Assembly: GCA_026874595.1 (NCBI GenBank)
Contig: CM049306.1
Location: 44,644,019 to 44,708,018, forward strand
Source of the DNA: Sipunculus nudus
Lineage: Eukaryota; Annelida; Sipuncula; Golfingiida; Sipunculidae
Reading direction: 5' to 3'
DNA: 64,000 bases
Positions 24,089 to 36,200 of the stretch are shown here, piece by piece. Below the pieces are notes generated by a model. That model was given only the letters and a program-made list of their open reading frames with translations, ran no database searches and had not been told where the DNA came from. Each line of letters starts with the position of its first letter. Position 1 is the stretch's first letter. The position numbers were made by a program, and so were the translations under genes.

Positions 24089-25706
24089 TTACAGTTTGTG
24101 TAGGTCTATAATGGATCTCCATGACCCCAGTCCAGCGCCCTGTAGCTGGGTCCTGTTCAGGTCAGAGAGAGAGGCCCAAGACCTCAGACTCCCTTTAGTG
24201 CCATCTGACAGAAACTCATTTCGAAAATGGTCGCTAGATGGCGCATGCTGTGCAGAATGTTTGGAGAAAGTGCCACCGTCACCAGCCAGTTTCTTGTCAA
24301 CCTCCGTGTCAAAAGTCAAGTCGGGTATTTTATTCAGGTCTGGTGCACTTCGTGATGACATAACACTCCGTGTATTATATACAGTGTTGCCCATGCGATC
24401 ATTACGTATGCTAAAACTATTACTAAAAGTCTTGTGATCCAAAGCTGTCGTAAATTTAATGTCCCTGAGTGACGACTCGGCCCTAAGGACGCCCTCATAA
24501 CTCTGTTCAGTCTGGGTTAAGTCAATAGATCGTGCAACGTCGTTTTTAGACATAACAGTGGTCATTGTGTGGTCAATGGTATCACCTGAAATTTCCGTCA
24601 AACCTTGGACGGTTGTAGAGTCGAGGGTATTCAGGGTGTTGGTCAAAACGTTGGCACTTGGGACGTTGTCGATAGACTCTGAGGTGGTCATAGCACAGTC
24701 AAGGCTGCTAGCCAGTGTGTCAATCAAAATATCATTACTTTCGACGTTGCTACATGGCACTGCAGTGGTCAGAGTTGAGTCAATTTTATTAGCCAAGTTG
24801 TTAGTCAAAACGGTGTGTTTGATACAGTCAGTAGTCACCATCGTGCAGTCAAAGGCGCCACTCAAAGTGTCAGCCGAAGCCTGGTATGAATCAAGGCTGT
24901 TAGTCAGGCTTTCAGTCAATACGGGATCAGTCTGGATGTCTAGGTTATAGTCAACAGTCATCAAAGTAGAGTCAGAGGCGCAGTTTAAAGTGCCAGCTGA
25001 AGCCTGGTCAGAAGTAGAGCCAGGTTTTTTAGTCAGGATGGCAGGCAAAACGTCAGTCTGGTCGTCGTTAGACTCAACAGTCATCACTGCTAAGTCAAGG
25101 GCGCCAATAGAACAGCCAGCTGAAGCCTGGTCACTTTGAGCATTGTTCGTAAACCTAAAGACCATGGAGTCATTAAGTTCAGACTTAAGGCTCAGGTCAC
25201 CCTCAATATCTTCGTCAGTCGGTGGTCTGTGTGTCCGTACTTCTGTCAAACTCGAGTCATCGAGAGAGTCCTGGAACACCTCCCCCATGAAGGCCCCAAC
25301 TTTGTCGTGAACCGCCTGATCTAGCACATTGCGTCCAATTAATCTCTGGGCCGAGTCTGGATCAGACACGCTGGACAAGTCGCTTTGCAGACAGATTTTA
25401 TGAAGTATTTCCAGTGGGTCATACCCCGGGATATGGCCACAAAGTATCTCCTTTACGGACGATGCTCGCTTCCGGACTCCTGTGACGGTCCATATACTTG
25501 TTACGTCGTCGGTCTGTTCTATGTCGTCTGCTGGTCGTTCCCGCCTAAAACAGGTTCCGAGGTTTTTAGTCCCTTTCCATATAAATCTAGGTAACTGTCT
25601 GATGGTCCTGAAAAGGCGGGAAAACCTATTCCTGATACTCACCACGTTGACTCCTACGTTACCTGTTGTGTGCTGTCGCATGCCGGGACTTAAACTGCTA
25701 CTTTTC
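24089..25706 (-). CDS. Large coding exon of the tandem repeat-protein gene, unit 2 (intact)
   Basis: Best copy of the gene. The exon opens at 25706 after acceptor TTATTTACAG and ends at a TAA at 24089. Joined to the exon at 28174-28298 it gives a 580-residue protein, numbered here. Residues about 67-99 are Arg-rich and aromatic. Residues 233-439 form the repeat domain, with copies starting QASAG/QASAG/QASAD at 235, 276 and 317, exactly 41 apart, followed by looser copies around DTLASSLDCAMTT and GDTIDHTMTTV. The C-terminus has SRSAPDLNK (493), SWASLSDLNR (551) and SWRSIIDLHK (570). The composition suggests a soluble, largely disordered cytosolic or nuclear protein. Function is unknown, and no catalytic motif is seen. 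Confidence 0.78.
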
Positions 25707-25814
25707 CTGTAAATAAATGTATCATACTTATACATGTAAACTAAAGACAACAGGAGACGGATTAATGAATGTCACTCATGTGATTATCAGGTGTTCTGTG
25801 ACAATGAAAACAAA

Positions 25815-27185
25815 TTTTATTTGATTTTTTTTGGTTACATTATATAGTATCATATTATGTCATATTACTTTATGAAATATTATGTTATATCAAAAGAATA
25901 TTTATACATTATATTATATTATATAAATGAATATATTAAGAATGTAATGTGTTGTTTCCAGTGTGGCATACCATGCAGTCAAAGGAGATAATAAAACTCG
26001 TTTTATATTAATTTACGAGCACGAAATCAAATTATATCATATAATTTAAGTTATATTATGTTGTCATATTATGTCATACTCTTTCATATTATATTGTCAT
26101 GTCATGTTATATTATAATATTTATGTTTTTATATTATATTACATTAACTCATATTAATCTATGTCATGTATTATATTATGTTATATTATATTATGTTCTG
26201 TTATATTATGTATTTTTTGTGTTATGTTACATTTTACGTATTTCATTATATTTTATTTCATTTTATTATGTAAGGTAATGTTCTATTATATTACATCACA
26301 TTACATTGTAATATCTCATGTCCTTTTATATTATATAATATTATTACAGTATGGCAAATCTTGTTATGTTATGTTATGTCATGTCTGGTTTGGTTTTTCC
26401 ATTAAATAATGTTTCAATATATCATTTCATGTTTTGCTATATTAAATTAAAATATCTTACATTTTATAACCTCAATAAGTTATTATTTTATATTATTTTA
26501 TAATATTACATTATTATATTATAGCGTACAATTGAAAGTCACATATATATTTATAAAGACAACGATAATGAGCAATTTTGTTTTTATTATATAATATATA
26601 TTATTATACTACATTATATCATATATATATATATATATATATTATGTCGTGTCTTTTAATGTGATGATAAATAATATTATATGTTATATTATATTATAAT
26701 ATATATTATATTATACACTGAAAGACATAACATTACATTATATCTCATTATTATATTGTCTCATATTTTATTGAATCATTTTATATTATTTGATATTATG
26801 AAATGGTATTTTATTGTATGTGACTTATATCACATTATATCTATATTTTATTCACATTATGTTAGCCATGTACGTATTTGTCAGGGTTTCATCTGTGTTT
26901 TGTTCAGTGATAGTGAGTTGAACATGTTTCAATTATATTGTATTATATTATATTATATTATAATTTATTATACATTATATTATATAAGATTATATTATAT
27001 TAAAAGAATTTTATACGCAGTATTCAATGTTATATCTATATTCATCAAACAGTCAGTGAAACTGAGAAAACATGTTATATTTTATTATATCAAATAACAT
27101 TAACTTATATTGACTTATGTTTATTTAAATTGACTTATATCAACTTAATAAAGTAATATAAATTTATATTAACGTATATTAACTA
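25815..27185. repeat. AT-rich low-complexity DNA in the intron, unit 2
   Basis: Counterpart of 9880-11230. The empty LTR target site ATTGT is at 26937-26941. Confidence 0.85.
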
Positions 27186-27687
27186 GTATTATAGGCTTAA
27201 CCATATTCAGTTCCTAAAACTTTGTTCGATCAATATTTGATTCCAGGTGCATGAAATAAATAAGCTATCAATTTTCACGTGCACAGGTCTGTGTATTCCC
27301 AGCGCATGTGGTCCGATGGACGTAAAATACTAAAATTATTCGTATAAGTTACAATACAGTTCACGGAAGAAAGGATATAAAAATATTATAATTTCAAACA
27401 GAGTATACCGACTTATATATAATACAACACAGTCGCTTGAATCCTCATTTAGGGGAGATGGTTAGAAACCGATAGAGCGTAGGACACACATATGTTTGGG
27501 CACCTCTTTTGTTATATACGTTGTCTAATATACTAACTACGTAAGGCACGACCATGAACTCATTAAGTGTAACGTTTCGTCCATTGCTCGAAAAGATCAC
27601 ACTCACAAACAAGGATTCAAGTGACTGCGAATACAACTGCAAACTAGCGAAAAGGTGGAAAGAGGAGGACAAGTGGTGTTAACAAAA

Positions 27688-27785
27688 TGACGTCATCACA
27701 ACGTGCGTAACCAAAACAAAATGTAGCGCATGCGCGCATCATCGGTCGCCGGCTTGGTGGTTGCCACGCGACCGCCATTGTTCAT
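27688..27785. promoter_or_regulatory. Intronic CRE / NRF-1 / YY1-like promoter cluster, unit 2
   Basis: CRE at 27688-27695 and NRF-1 site at 27726-27735, followed by the same GC-rich stretch. On the minus strand just downstream there is TTGTTT|GTGAGT, a possible donor of an alternative first exon. Confidence 0.5.
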
Positions 27786-28173
27786 GTCTTTTGAGGATAT
27801 TTATGCGAGGGGTTTTATGATATTTAATGATTTATATTAATACAAATATCAAATCATATATTGGAGGGGAAGGTTTATAAATTATAAAGTCACGTACTTC
27901 ATTGTTAAAAATAAAATTGGTAAGACATATTTTAATCCAACTATGCAGGCCTGTCACGTTGTAGATGGTATAGGCCCAACACTGTTATCAGTGATTACCC
28001 ATCATTAATCAATTAAATGTCGGTGGATTTTGATTCACAGAGTATGCTTAGAATGTGATTTATTAGTTTATGTATATGCTAAACTACTAACGCACATTGT
28101 GACGTAGCGACAGTATTTGGTGGGTAAAAATGGGAGCATCTTTCCTGGGAACAACAGACTTTTATAAACTTAC

Positions 28174-28298
28174 CTTAGGGCCAGGTCGCTGCAGTCTTCT
28201 TGGACGGTCGGAAACCCCTCCGTCACGTAGATCTCATGGTCGCGGATCCATTGGCTTGTCCTTTCTGCTTTAGCGAGTCTAAAAGCGATCGAGTTCAT
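28174..28298 (-). CDS. First coding exon of the tandem repeat-protein gene, unit 2 (intact)
   Basis: ATG at 28298-28296 with A at -3, 41 codons, then donor TAAG|GTAAGT at 28173, a consensus donor. The intron to 25706 is 2467 bases and starts GT and ends AG. The encoded stretch includes AKAERTSQWIRDHEIYVTEG and ends just after a CSDLAL stretch. I recognise no family. The frame is open further upstream to a TGA, and a possible acceptor AG lies at 28375-28376, so this could instead be an internal exon (28174-28374). I prefer a first exon because two CREs lie 40-80 bases upstream of that point and because the acceptor AG is not kept in unit 3. Confidence 0.65.
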
Positions 28299-28399
28299 TG
28301 TGATACCGGCTTGAATACACAAGGGTAAGGAGGTTTCAGGATACTTTGTACGAAGCTTCGCTAAATAGCTTGTGCTCACACGAAAATATCATGAGAAAC

Positions 28400-28456
28400 T
28401 GAACCTCAGGTTCAATGACGTCACGGTTGTCAAGGAGACACAATGACATGACGTCA
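28400..28456. promoter_or_regulatory. Double CRE upstream of the gene, unit 2
   Basis: TGACGTCA at 28416-28423 and 28449-28456, about 120-160 bases upstream of the predicted ATG on the minus strand. The flanking palindrome is imperfect here (CAGGTTCAATG). Spacing between the two CREs is the same as in unit 1. Confidence 0.55.
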
Positions 28457-28569
28457 TCAACCTGACTGCAGTAAAGGCTGGAGTGTATGGCCTCCCCTAT
28501 TCACTCAAAACATTGTTCAAAGCATAGATCTACCTAAACAATTTAACTTTTTACCTAGGATATACCATA

Positions 28570-28570
<1 letters not shown>

Positions 28571-28615
<45 letters not shown>

Positions 28616-28699
28616 TATATAGGCCTATATACACGTATTAGCATGACATAAGAAGATCCTTTCATGACCGAAGTCGAGGGAGCAGGTACATTTGATATA

Positions 28700-28765
<66 letters not shown>

Positions 28766-28768
28766 TAT
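28571..28768. repeat. Paired (AT)n tracts, unit 2
   Basis: Same pair as in unit 1 with different repeat numbers (about 28571-28612 and 28702-28768). Confidence 0.9.
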
Positions 28769-28922
28769 TCGCATTTCATATATTTTGCGTATTTTCTGTG
28801 CGTTACAGCAATGAGCTTATCATAATTTTGTTTTAAAACTTAATTCCCCCACTAGTTCCACCAGCGTCAATTAGGATATAGATATACAGCTTACACGGAT
28901 ACACAGCTGGCGGACACACGGG

Positions 28923-28929
28923 TTTTATA
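28923..28929 (-). promoter_or_regulatory. Possible TATA box further upstream, unit 2
   Basis: Minus strand TATAAAA, followed about 36 bases downstream by CCGT|GTAAGC, which could be a donor of a short non-coding first exon. Weak evidence. Confidence 0.25.
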
Positions 28930-29146
28930 CCATATATAGCGCAGTTCCCAGAGTGCCTTGCGGTAGTAGCAAGGAAACTTAATGTGTATTGGACGGTTTG
29001 TTGAAGACTTTATAATTTTATTTACAGACGAAAAGACGTTCCTAATTCCTCAGGAAAACCATTACACTAATTTTGAATGCAATTAAATGGTACTTTTATA
29101 TAAAGTATCATCAGGCAGAGACAAAGCCACGTCCAATGTAGGCCTA

Positions 29147-29249
29147 CATTCTAAGAAAGATAAAAAGATAACATGTAGAACCCTAAAGTGTTCTTTAAAG
29201 TGGCGCCAGTGGGAAACCCTTAGAGGTCAGGGTTCTTGACTAGAGGGTG
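29147..29249. mobile_element. Short palindromic MITE, unit 2
   Basis: Counterpart of 13184-13306, with a 20-base internal deletion and degraded ends (CATTCTA, GAGGGTG). The core palindrome has one mismatch (AAAGTGTTCT). Confidence 0.55.
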
Positions 29250-29484
29250 ATTAAGATAATATTTGGATCACCCGTGGTGCACTCCAGGCAAGCACTGTAT
29301 ACACTATATACTATATACACATGACGGACCACATGGACCCGGACCACTCGGAACTCCTCGGCCGAATTCCTGTTCTCCCGAGACCATCCGAAGGCAAGGC
29401 GAGAGGTTTCCAGTTGGACCCCAGAATAACGCCCATTTACCAAACACGTTTAAACCGGGTAGCACATGGTATTTGTTTGGAATG

Positions 29485-31390
29485 TGGGACGTTTCGGACA
29501 CGGACATTTCGGTCTAGGACGTTTCGGACTACGATGTTTCTGACAGGCCTTTTTGCATGGTAGGACGTTTCGGACAGATGTATGCTATTGCCATAAAGTT
29601 ACTTGTTTACCTAGAAAACTTACAGGTCAGTAAGGGCCCCGCAAAAGATGCAGTCATTATAAATTGAAGTCCTATGAATTTGGTGTACTTTGGTAGCATG
29701 GGCTGAAAGAGTGATATTTGAAAATTAAAGAACCTGTCAAGAACAGCTGACATGTGTAAACTGGAGGAAAAAAATATGGTAAAGTGAAAATGTTCAAAGC
29801 TATCAAAATAATAATACAAAAGAAAAACATGCATTTTTAGTTTCTGTATTTTCTGTATTAACTGTGCCAATTATTCTTGGTTGAGGTCTTGGCTGGGCTG
29901 TGTCAAATATTTTTCCAGTATTTGTATGTTGAATTGGCCTTATTATATGTGAGGCTTGAGTCTGTACATGATCCTTGTAGTATTAGAGAGAATCAGCTGT
30001 TGGTTAGTAGTGATAAAATGGTCATTCTCTTGAACTGAGATTCAGCTGTTCTTGGGCTTGGGTCTACATCTGTGCTGTGATGTGTAGAATGGCTACATAT
30101 GAATATCACTGTAAATTTGTTGATGGTCACTATAATAGGTCCAAATTCCTTGAGATGTTGGAAGTGGAGATAGATATGTCCAAACATGGTCTAAATGAGA
30201 GCCACTGTGGTGCGTTGGGCCAGTGTATCCTTTTCTTGGGAATCTTCAAATTGTCTGTACAAAATATGCTGTGAAAATGTAATGCCGCTGTACACGAGTG
30301 ACTCGAAAAAGATTCATCCATTTCTGGCCTGCTGAAGGAGACACCAGCAACTGAACACCAAACTGTGTATTACTTTTTTTTCCTTCTGACCCAAATATCA
30401 ATAAGCTTCTCCCTTAGGCCATGGGTGATACATCTTATGTTTGAATCCTATCCATCATATGTTAGGGGAGTTATTATGCAGAAACGAATTTGATTGTGCA
30501 TCAAATTCTTTGCGGGTTATTGCATTAACATCATTTGAGAATTATCGCCTCTGTCAAGGTCATCCATCTTCGAACTTGACCTAGCCCTTCATAACAAACA
30601 TTACTAGTGCAAGTTCAGTGAGTGTTAGTCAAATTGTTTGCAAGCTATTTGGTTAACATCATTTTAGCATTATCACCTCTGTGACCTTGAAAATCCATCA
30701 AAATCACCCATCTTCAAACATTATGTAGTTCATCCAAAGGTCTATCACTGCCGTGAGTCTGGGGACCTTATATGAAGTACTTTTTTTGTGAGTTATTGTG
30801 TTAACAATGTGTGTCCTTTTGCATGCATATTTGCTAAGAGAATGCAACCTTACTAGGTGTTCAATAATGGTTTTTACCGCATAACTTACAGTTAAATGAC
30901 TGACTATGACCATATATCATGCCTCGTTGCTGTTGACATGAGGACCTGTCCTACTGTTAAGGTGGAACAAACAATTATGGTTACAATTTTGATTTCTGCC
31001 CTGCTGAAAGAGGGACCTAGAATTTAACACCAAACTGTGAAGAACTTTTTTGACCTTTGACCTCTGGACCCCAAAATCGATAGGGATCTTCCATAATTGA
31101 TGGTTAATACATATGTCAGGTTTGAACTCAATCCGTCAATCCTAACTGGAGTTATCATCCGGAAAAGATTTGTGGCCGGACTGACGGACGGACAGACAGA
31201 CGGACGAACGGAGAGACGGACGGGCAGACGGACGGACGGACGGACGGACGGACAGACAGACATACGGACAGGTCGATTACTATATGGCACCCGCTTTTCA
31301 AGCGGGGCCCTAATTATAATTTTAAGCGTGTAAAAAAGTACACTATTCCGAAATGTCTTAGTCCAAAACGTCCATGTCCCAAACGTCCGT
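29485..31390. mobile_element. GGACGTTTCGG inverted-repeat module, unit 2
   Basis: Counterpart of 13534-15430, with the same internal element at 29633-31311. Confidence 0.5.
29633..31311. mobile_element. Non-autonomous TIR element of 1.68 kb, unit 2
   Basis: Nearly identical to the unit 1 copy. The GGACGGAC run is 8 bases longer, and only a handful of substitutions are seen over 1.67 kb, fewer than in the gene region. Confidence 0.6.
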
Positions 31391-31885
31391 CTACCTTTTA
31401 TTTATATACATTTTACACCGCCAGTACCCCGTAGTTTATGTAGTTCCCGGGTTTTACGAAATTTCTTACAAAAAAGACAATAATATTCTCTTTAATCGTT
31501 ATATTTGGAATTTATATTGTCATTTCATACCCTATATTTGCTCCATTAACTTAATTATTGTAATTTACAATACCAATGCGCAACAGTCGATTTCCGCTGA
31601 TAAACGTGTTAAGTGCACGAGCGTTTCACATATGGATTTCAAAGTTGACTTATATATTGCCCTAACGCATGAATTCTATTGATTTTGAAGGATAAGGAAT
31701 GTCAAAAAGGTAACTATTCCATTTAATTAAAAAAGCAGTTTTGATTATCGATAAAAAGATAAATGAGCTTATTTTATTTACGGGGGAAATTCTTTTATTT
31801 ATAATAAAGTACTATCTGAAATTAATATCACGATTCTCGTATATAAAAGAAAATGCAATAATGCAAGATGTGCCGCGCGTAGGGG

Positions 31886-31954
31886 GTAGGACGTAGCCTA
31901 GTGGTTAAGGAGTTCGGTGCTGATGGTCCCCGGTTCGAACCCGGCCGGTGCCTC
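31886..31954 (+). repeat. tRNA-derived SINE-like head, unit 3
   Basis: Third copy, with A and B boxes intact. It differs from unit 2 by single bases, for example GCTGATGG for GCTGAAGG between the boxes. Confidence 0.65.
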
Positions 31955-32374
31955 AATGGGATAATGGTAAAATCTGGTTATAGAATTTCAGATAGAGATC
32001 CGCTCCTTAATGTTTTGAGGACAAGTTATGATCTCTGGATTATTCCTTACCCCGTGTATATAAAACCTGAAACCCAGGAGATTTAATAATAATATGTCAT
32101 TCTTATCATATGGATACCTTTATATCCTTATTCAATAGACAGTGCCACCAACAGGCCATGGACCTTTCCTTTAAAGAAAAGAAAGAAGTGCCGCACGTGG
32201 AGTACAGCACGCGAAGCGTGACAATGAAATCTATGGGACAACATATATTTATGTTGAACTTTTGTTGCTGTTGTAAAATACAGTTTAGCGTTTGTCTTTA
32301 TTGACATTGACAAAAAGACGAATATGGCAATTATATTTAAGTAATATTCTCCTTCTATGTCTTTCGTATATAAT

Positions 32375-33085
32375 CATTTAAAATGAAATATCACAGAACA
32401 AACATATACTATATCCACATTTCACTGACGGACTGCTTCAACCGGTGATGATGATGATAACGGCCGTGATTTTGGGAAGAGATTATTATAATGACAATGG
32501 GAGTGATGGTGTTGAGATGATGATGGCGGAGAAAATGTTGACAACCGAAGTTATAAAAAAAAAAAAATGGGAGAGTTAGTGGAAAGATGATGATGGTGAT
32601 GAATCGATGATTGTGATAGCCGTGAAGGCGATAATGACTTTACAGGAATTATAATAAGGACAATGGGAGTGATAGTAGTGAGATAATGATTATGATTATT
32701 TATGACGGCCTTGAAGTCAATGTTACATATAGAAATTAGAATACCGAAAATGGTAGTGACCGGGATAAGATGTAGCTTCATATTCTGTTAAGCGGTGATG
32801 ACGAAGTTGGTAGTTAATGAGGTTAAGGTTTAAAAAATTAATAAAAAAATAAACTATTATAAACTATAATAACTAATGGTGATGGTACCATGAAGCGAGG
32901 AGTTGCGACGGCTATGATATTGATCAAATGCCAGGAATGGATATGGGATTATGATGCTGGTGATTACGAATCTTGTAATGATGTTTAGGTCACTGATGGC
33001 CTAATAATAATAAAAAAAAGATGATGGCTGTTGGGCAATATTGATACTGATGATAACAATGAAAATGATGATGAAGCAATAACAA
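32375..33085. repeat. GATGAT-rich degenerate repeat, unit 3
   Basis: Counterpart of the unit 2 stretch and nearly identical to it. Confidence 0.6.
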
Positions 33086-33146
33086 ATTCCTACACAGGAT
33101 AAATTAACCTCTACCACTCACACTTGTGTTAAGGGCTTGTGACCTT

Positions 33147-33164
33147 CAGATACCGCGGTATCTG
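33147..33164. other. 18-bp perfect palindrome, unit 3
   Basis: Exact copy of the unit 1 palindrome, again just before the minisatellite. Confidence 0.7.
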
Positions 33165-33214
33165 GCGTGTTTACTAGGGGGTTATCATTTTTATGGACGA
33201 GATAAAAGTGTACA

Positions 33215-36200
33215 TTTAAATGAGTCTGGTTTGTAAACCTGCGCCCTTCTCAGTTTTCAATCTGACTAATACGACTGTTTAACCTCGGCCTAAACTCGAC
33301 AGAAATTTTTATTGAGACGGGCCTTTTAACCTACGCCTTTCTCAAACTTTAATTTGACTGGGGCTGTTTATCCTTGGCCTGAGCTCGTGCAAATATTTGA
33401 GACGGGTCTTTCAAACCTCCCCTTTCTCAATTCTTAATTTGACTGAGGCGGGTTTCATCTCGTGTGTATATTTGATCGAGACGGGTCTTTAAACCTACGC
33501 CTTCTCAATCTTTCGTTTGACCGAGGCGGCTGTTTATCCTGAGCCTCATCTTGTGTATATTTGATTGAGACGGGTTTTGAACCTACGCCCTTCTCAATCT
33601 TTAGTTTGACCGAGGCGGATATTTATCCTTGGCCTCATCTCGTGTAAATATTTAAGACGGGTCTTTTAAACCTCCCCCTTCTCAATTCCTAATTTGACTC
33701 AGGCGGGTTTCATCTCGTGTGTATATTTGATCGAGACGGGTCTTTAAACCTACGCCTTCTCAATCTTTCATTTGACCGAGGCGGCTGTTTATCCTGAGCC
33801 CCATCTTGTGTATATTTGATTGAGATGGGTCTTTAACCTACTCCCTTCTCAATCTTTATGTGTCTGAGGCTGTTTACCCTTTGCCTCATTTCGTCCGAAT
33901 ATTTGAGACGGGTTTTTTACCTACGCCCTTCTCAATCTTTAGTTTGACCGAGGCGGATATTTATCTTTGGCCTCATCTCGTGTAAATGTTTGAGACGGGT
34001 CTTTAAACCTAAGCCCTTCTCAATCTTAAATTTGACTGAGGCGGCTGTTTAACCAGGGCCTCATCTTGTGTATATTTGATTGAGACGGGTCTGTAACCTA
34101 TGCCCTTCTCAATCATTCACTTGACCGAGGCGGCTGTTTATCCTGAGCCCCATCTTGTGTATATTTGATTGAGACGGGTCTTTCACCTACGCCCTTCTCT
34201 ATCTTTAATTTGTCTGTGGCTGTTTACCCTTAGCCTCATCTCTTGCAAATATTTGAGACGAGTTTTTAACCAACGCCCTACTCAATCTTTAGTTTGACCG
34301 AGGCGGATATTTATCCTTGGCCTCATTTCGTGTAAATGTTTGAACGGGTCTTTAAAACTACGCCCATCACAATCTTTAATTTGACTGAGGCGGCTGTTCA
34401 ACCTGGGCCTCATCTCGTCCGAATATTTGATTGAGACGGGTCAATAAACCTACGCCCTTCTAAATCTTTAATTTGACTGAGGCAGCTGTTTCTTCTTGGG
34501 CTCATCTCGTGTAAATGTTTGAGACGGGTTTTTAAACCAACGCCCTTCTGAATCTTTAATTTGTCTGAGGCTGTTAATCCTTGGCCTCATCTCGTGTATA
34601 TATTTGAGACGGGTCTTTTAAACCTCCCCCTTCTCAATTCCTAATTTGACTGAGGCGGGTTTCATCTCGTATGTATATTTGATCGAGACGGGTCTTTAAA
34701 CCTACGCCTTCTCAATCTTTCATTTGACCGAGGCGGCTGTTTATCCTTAGCCCCATCTTGTGTTTATTTGATTGAGACGGGTCTTTAACCTACGCCCTTC
34801 TCAATCTTTATGTGTCTGTGGCTGTTTACCCTTAGCCTCATCTCGTGCAAATATTTGAGACGGGTTTTTAACCTACGCCCTTCTCAATCTTTAGTTTGAC
34901 CGAGGCGGATATTTATCCTTGGCCTCATCTCGTGTAAATGTTTGAACGGGTCTTTAAACCTACGCCCTTCTAAATCTTTAATTTGACTGAGGCAGCTGTT
35001 TCTTCTTGGGCTCATCTCGTGTAAATGTTTGAGACGGGTCTTTAAACCAACGCCCTTCTTAATCTTTAATTCGACTGAGGCTGTTAATCATTGGCCTCAT
35101 CTCGTGTAAATATTTGAGACGGGTCTTTAAACCTACACCCTTCTCAATCCTTAATTTGACTGAGGCGGCGTTTATACCAGGGCTCATCTCATGTGCATAT
35201 TTGATTGAGACGGGATTTTAAACCTACGCCTTCTCAAACCTTTATTGGACCGAGGCGTCTGTTTATCCTTGGCCTCATCTCGTGTAAATATTTGAAACGG
35301 GTCGTTAAACCTACGCCTTCTCAATCTTTCATTTGACCGAGGCGGCTGTTTATCCTGAGCCCCATCTTGTGTATATTTGATTGAGACGGGTCTTTAACCT
35401 ATGCCCTTCTCAATCTTTCATTTGACCGAGGCGGCTGTTTATCCTGAGCCTCATCTTGTGTATATTTGATTGAGACGGGTCTTTCACCTACGCCCTTCTC
35501 TATCTTTAATTTGTCTGTGGCTGATTACCCTTAGCCTCATCTCGTGCAAATATTTGAGACGGGTTTTTAACCTACGCCCTTCTCAATCTTTAGTTTGACC
35601 GAGGCGGATATTTATCCTTGGCCTCATCTCGTGTAAATATTTAAGACGGGTCTTTTAAACCTCCCCCTTCTCAATTCCTAATTTGACTCAGGCGGGTTTC
35701 ATCTCGTGTGTATATTTGATCGAGACGGTTCTTTAAACCTACGCCTTCTCAATCTTTCATTTGACCGAGGCGGCTGTTTATCCTGAGCCCCATCTTGTGT
35801 ATATTTGATTGAGATGGGTCTTTAACCTACGCCCTTCTCAATCTTTATGTGTCTGAGGCTGTTTACCCTTTGCCTCATTTCGTCCGAATATTTAAGACGG
35901 GTTTTTTACCTACGCCCTTCTCAATCTTTAGTTTGACCGAGGCGGATATTTATCTTTGGCCTCATCTCGTGTAAATGTTTGAGACGGGTCTTTAAACCTA
36001 AGCCCTTCTCAATCTTAAATTTGACTGAGGCGGCTGTTTAACCAGGGCCTCATCTTGTGTATATTTGATTGAGACGGGTCTGTAACCTATGCCCTTCTCA
36101 ATCATTCACTTGACCGAGGCGGCTGTTTATCCTGAGCCCCATCTTGTGTATATTTGATTGAGACGGGTCTTTCACCTACGCCCTTCTCTATCTTTAATTT

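Larger units (their letters stand above)
15774..31733. repeat. Macro-repeat unit 2 (15,960 bp)
   Basis: Second tandem copy, with the same internal order as unit 1. The gene here is open in both exons and has a consensus donor and acceptor, so this is the best candidate for a functional copy. Unique-sequence parts look about 97-99% identical to unit 1 by eye. The part around 29.6-31.7 kb is closer still to its unit 1 counterpart. Confidence 0.93.
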
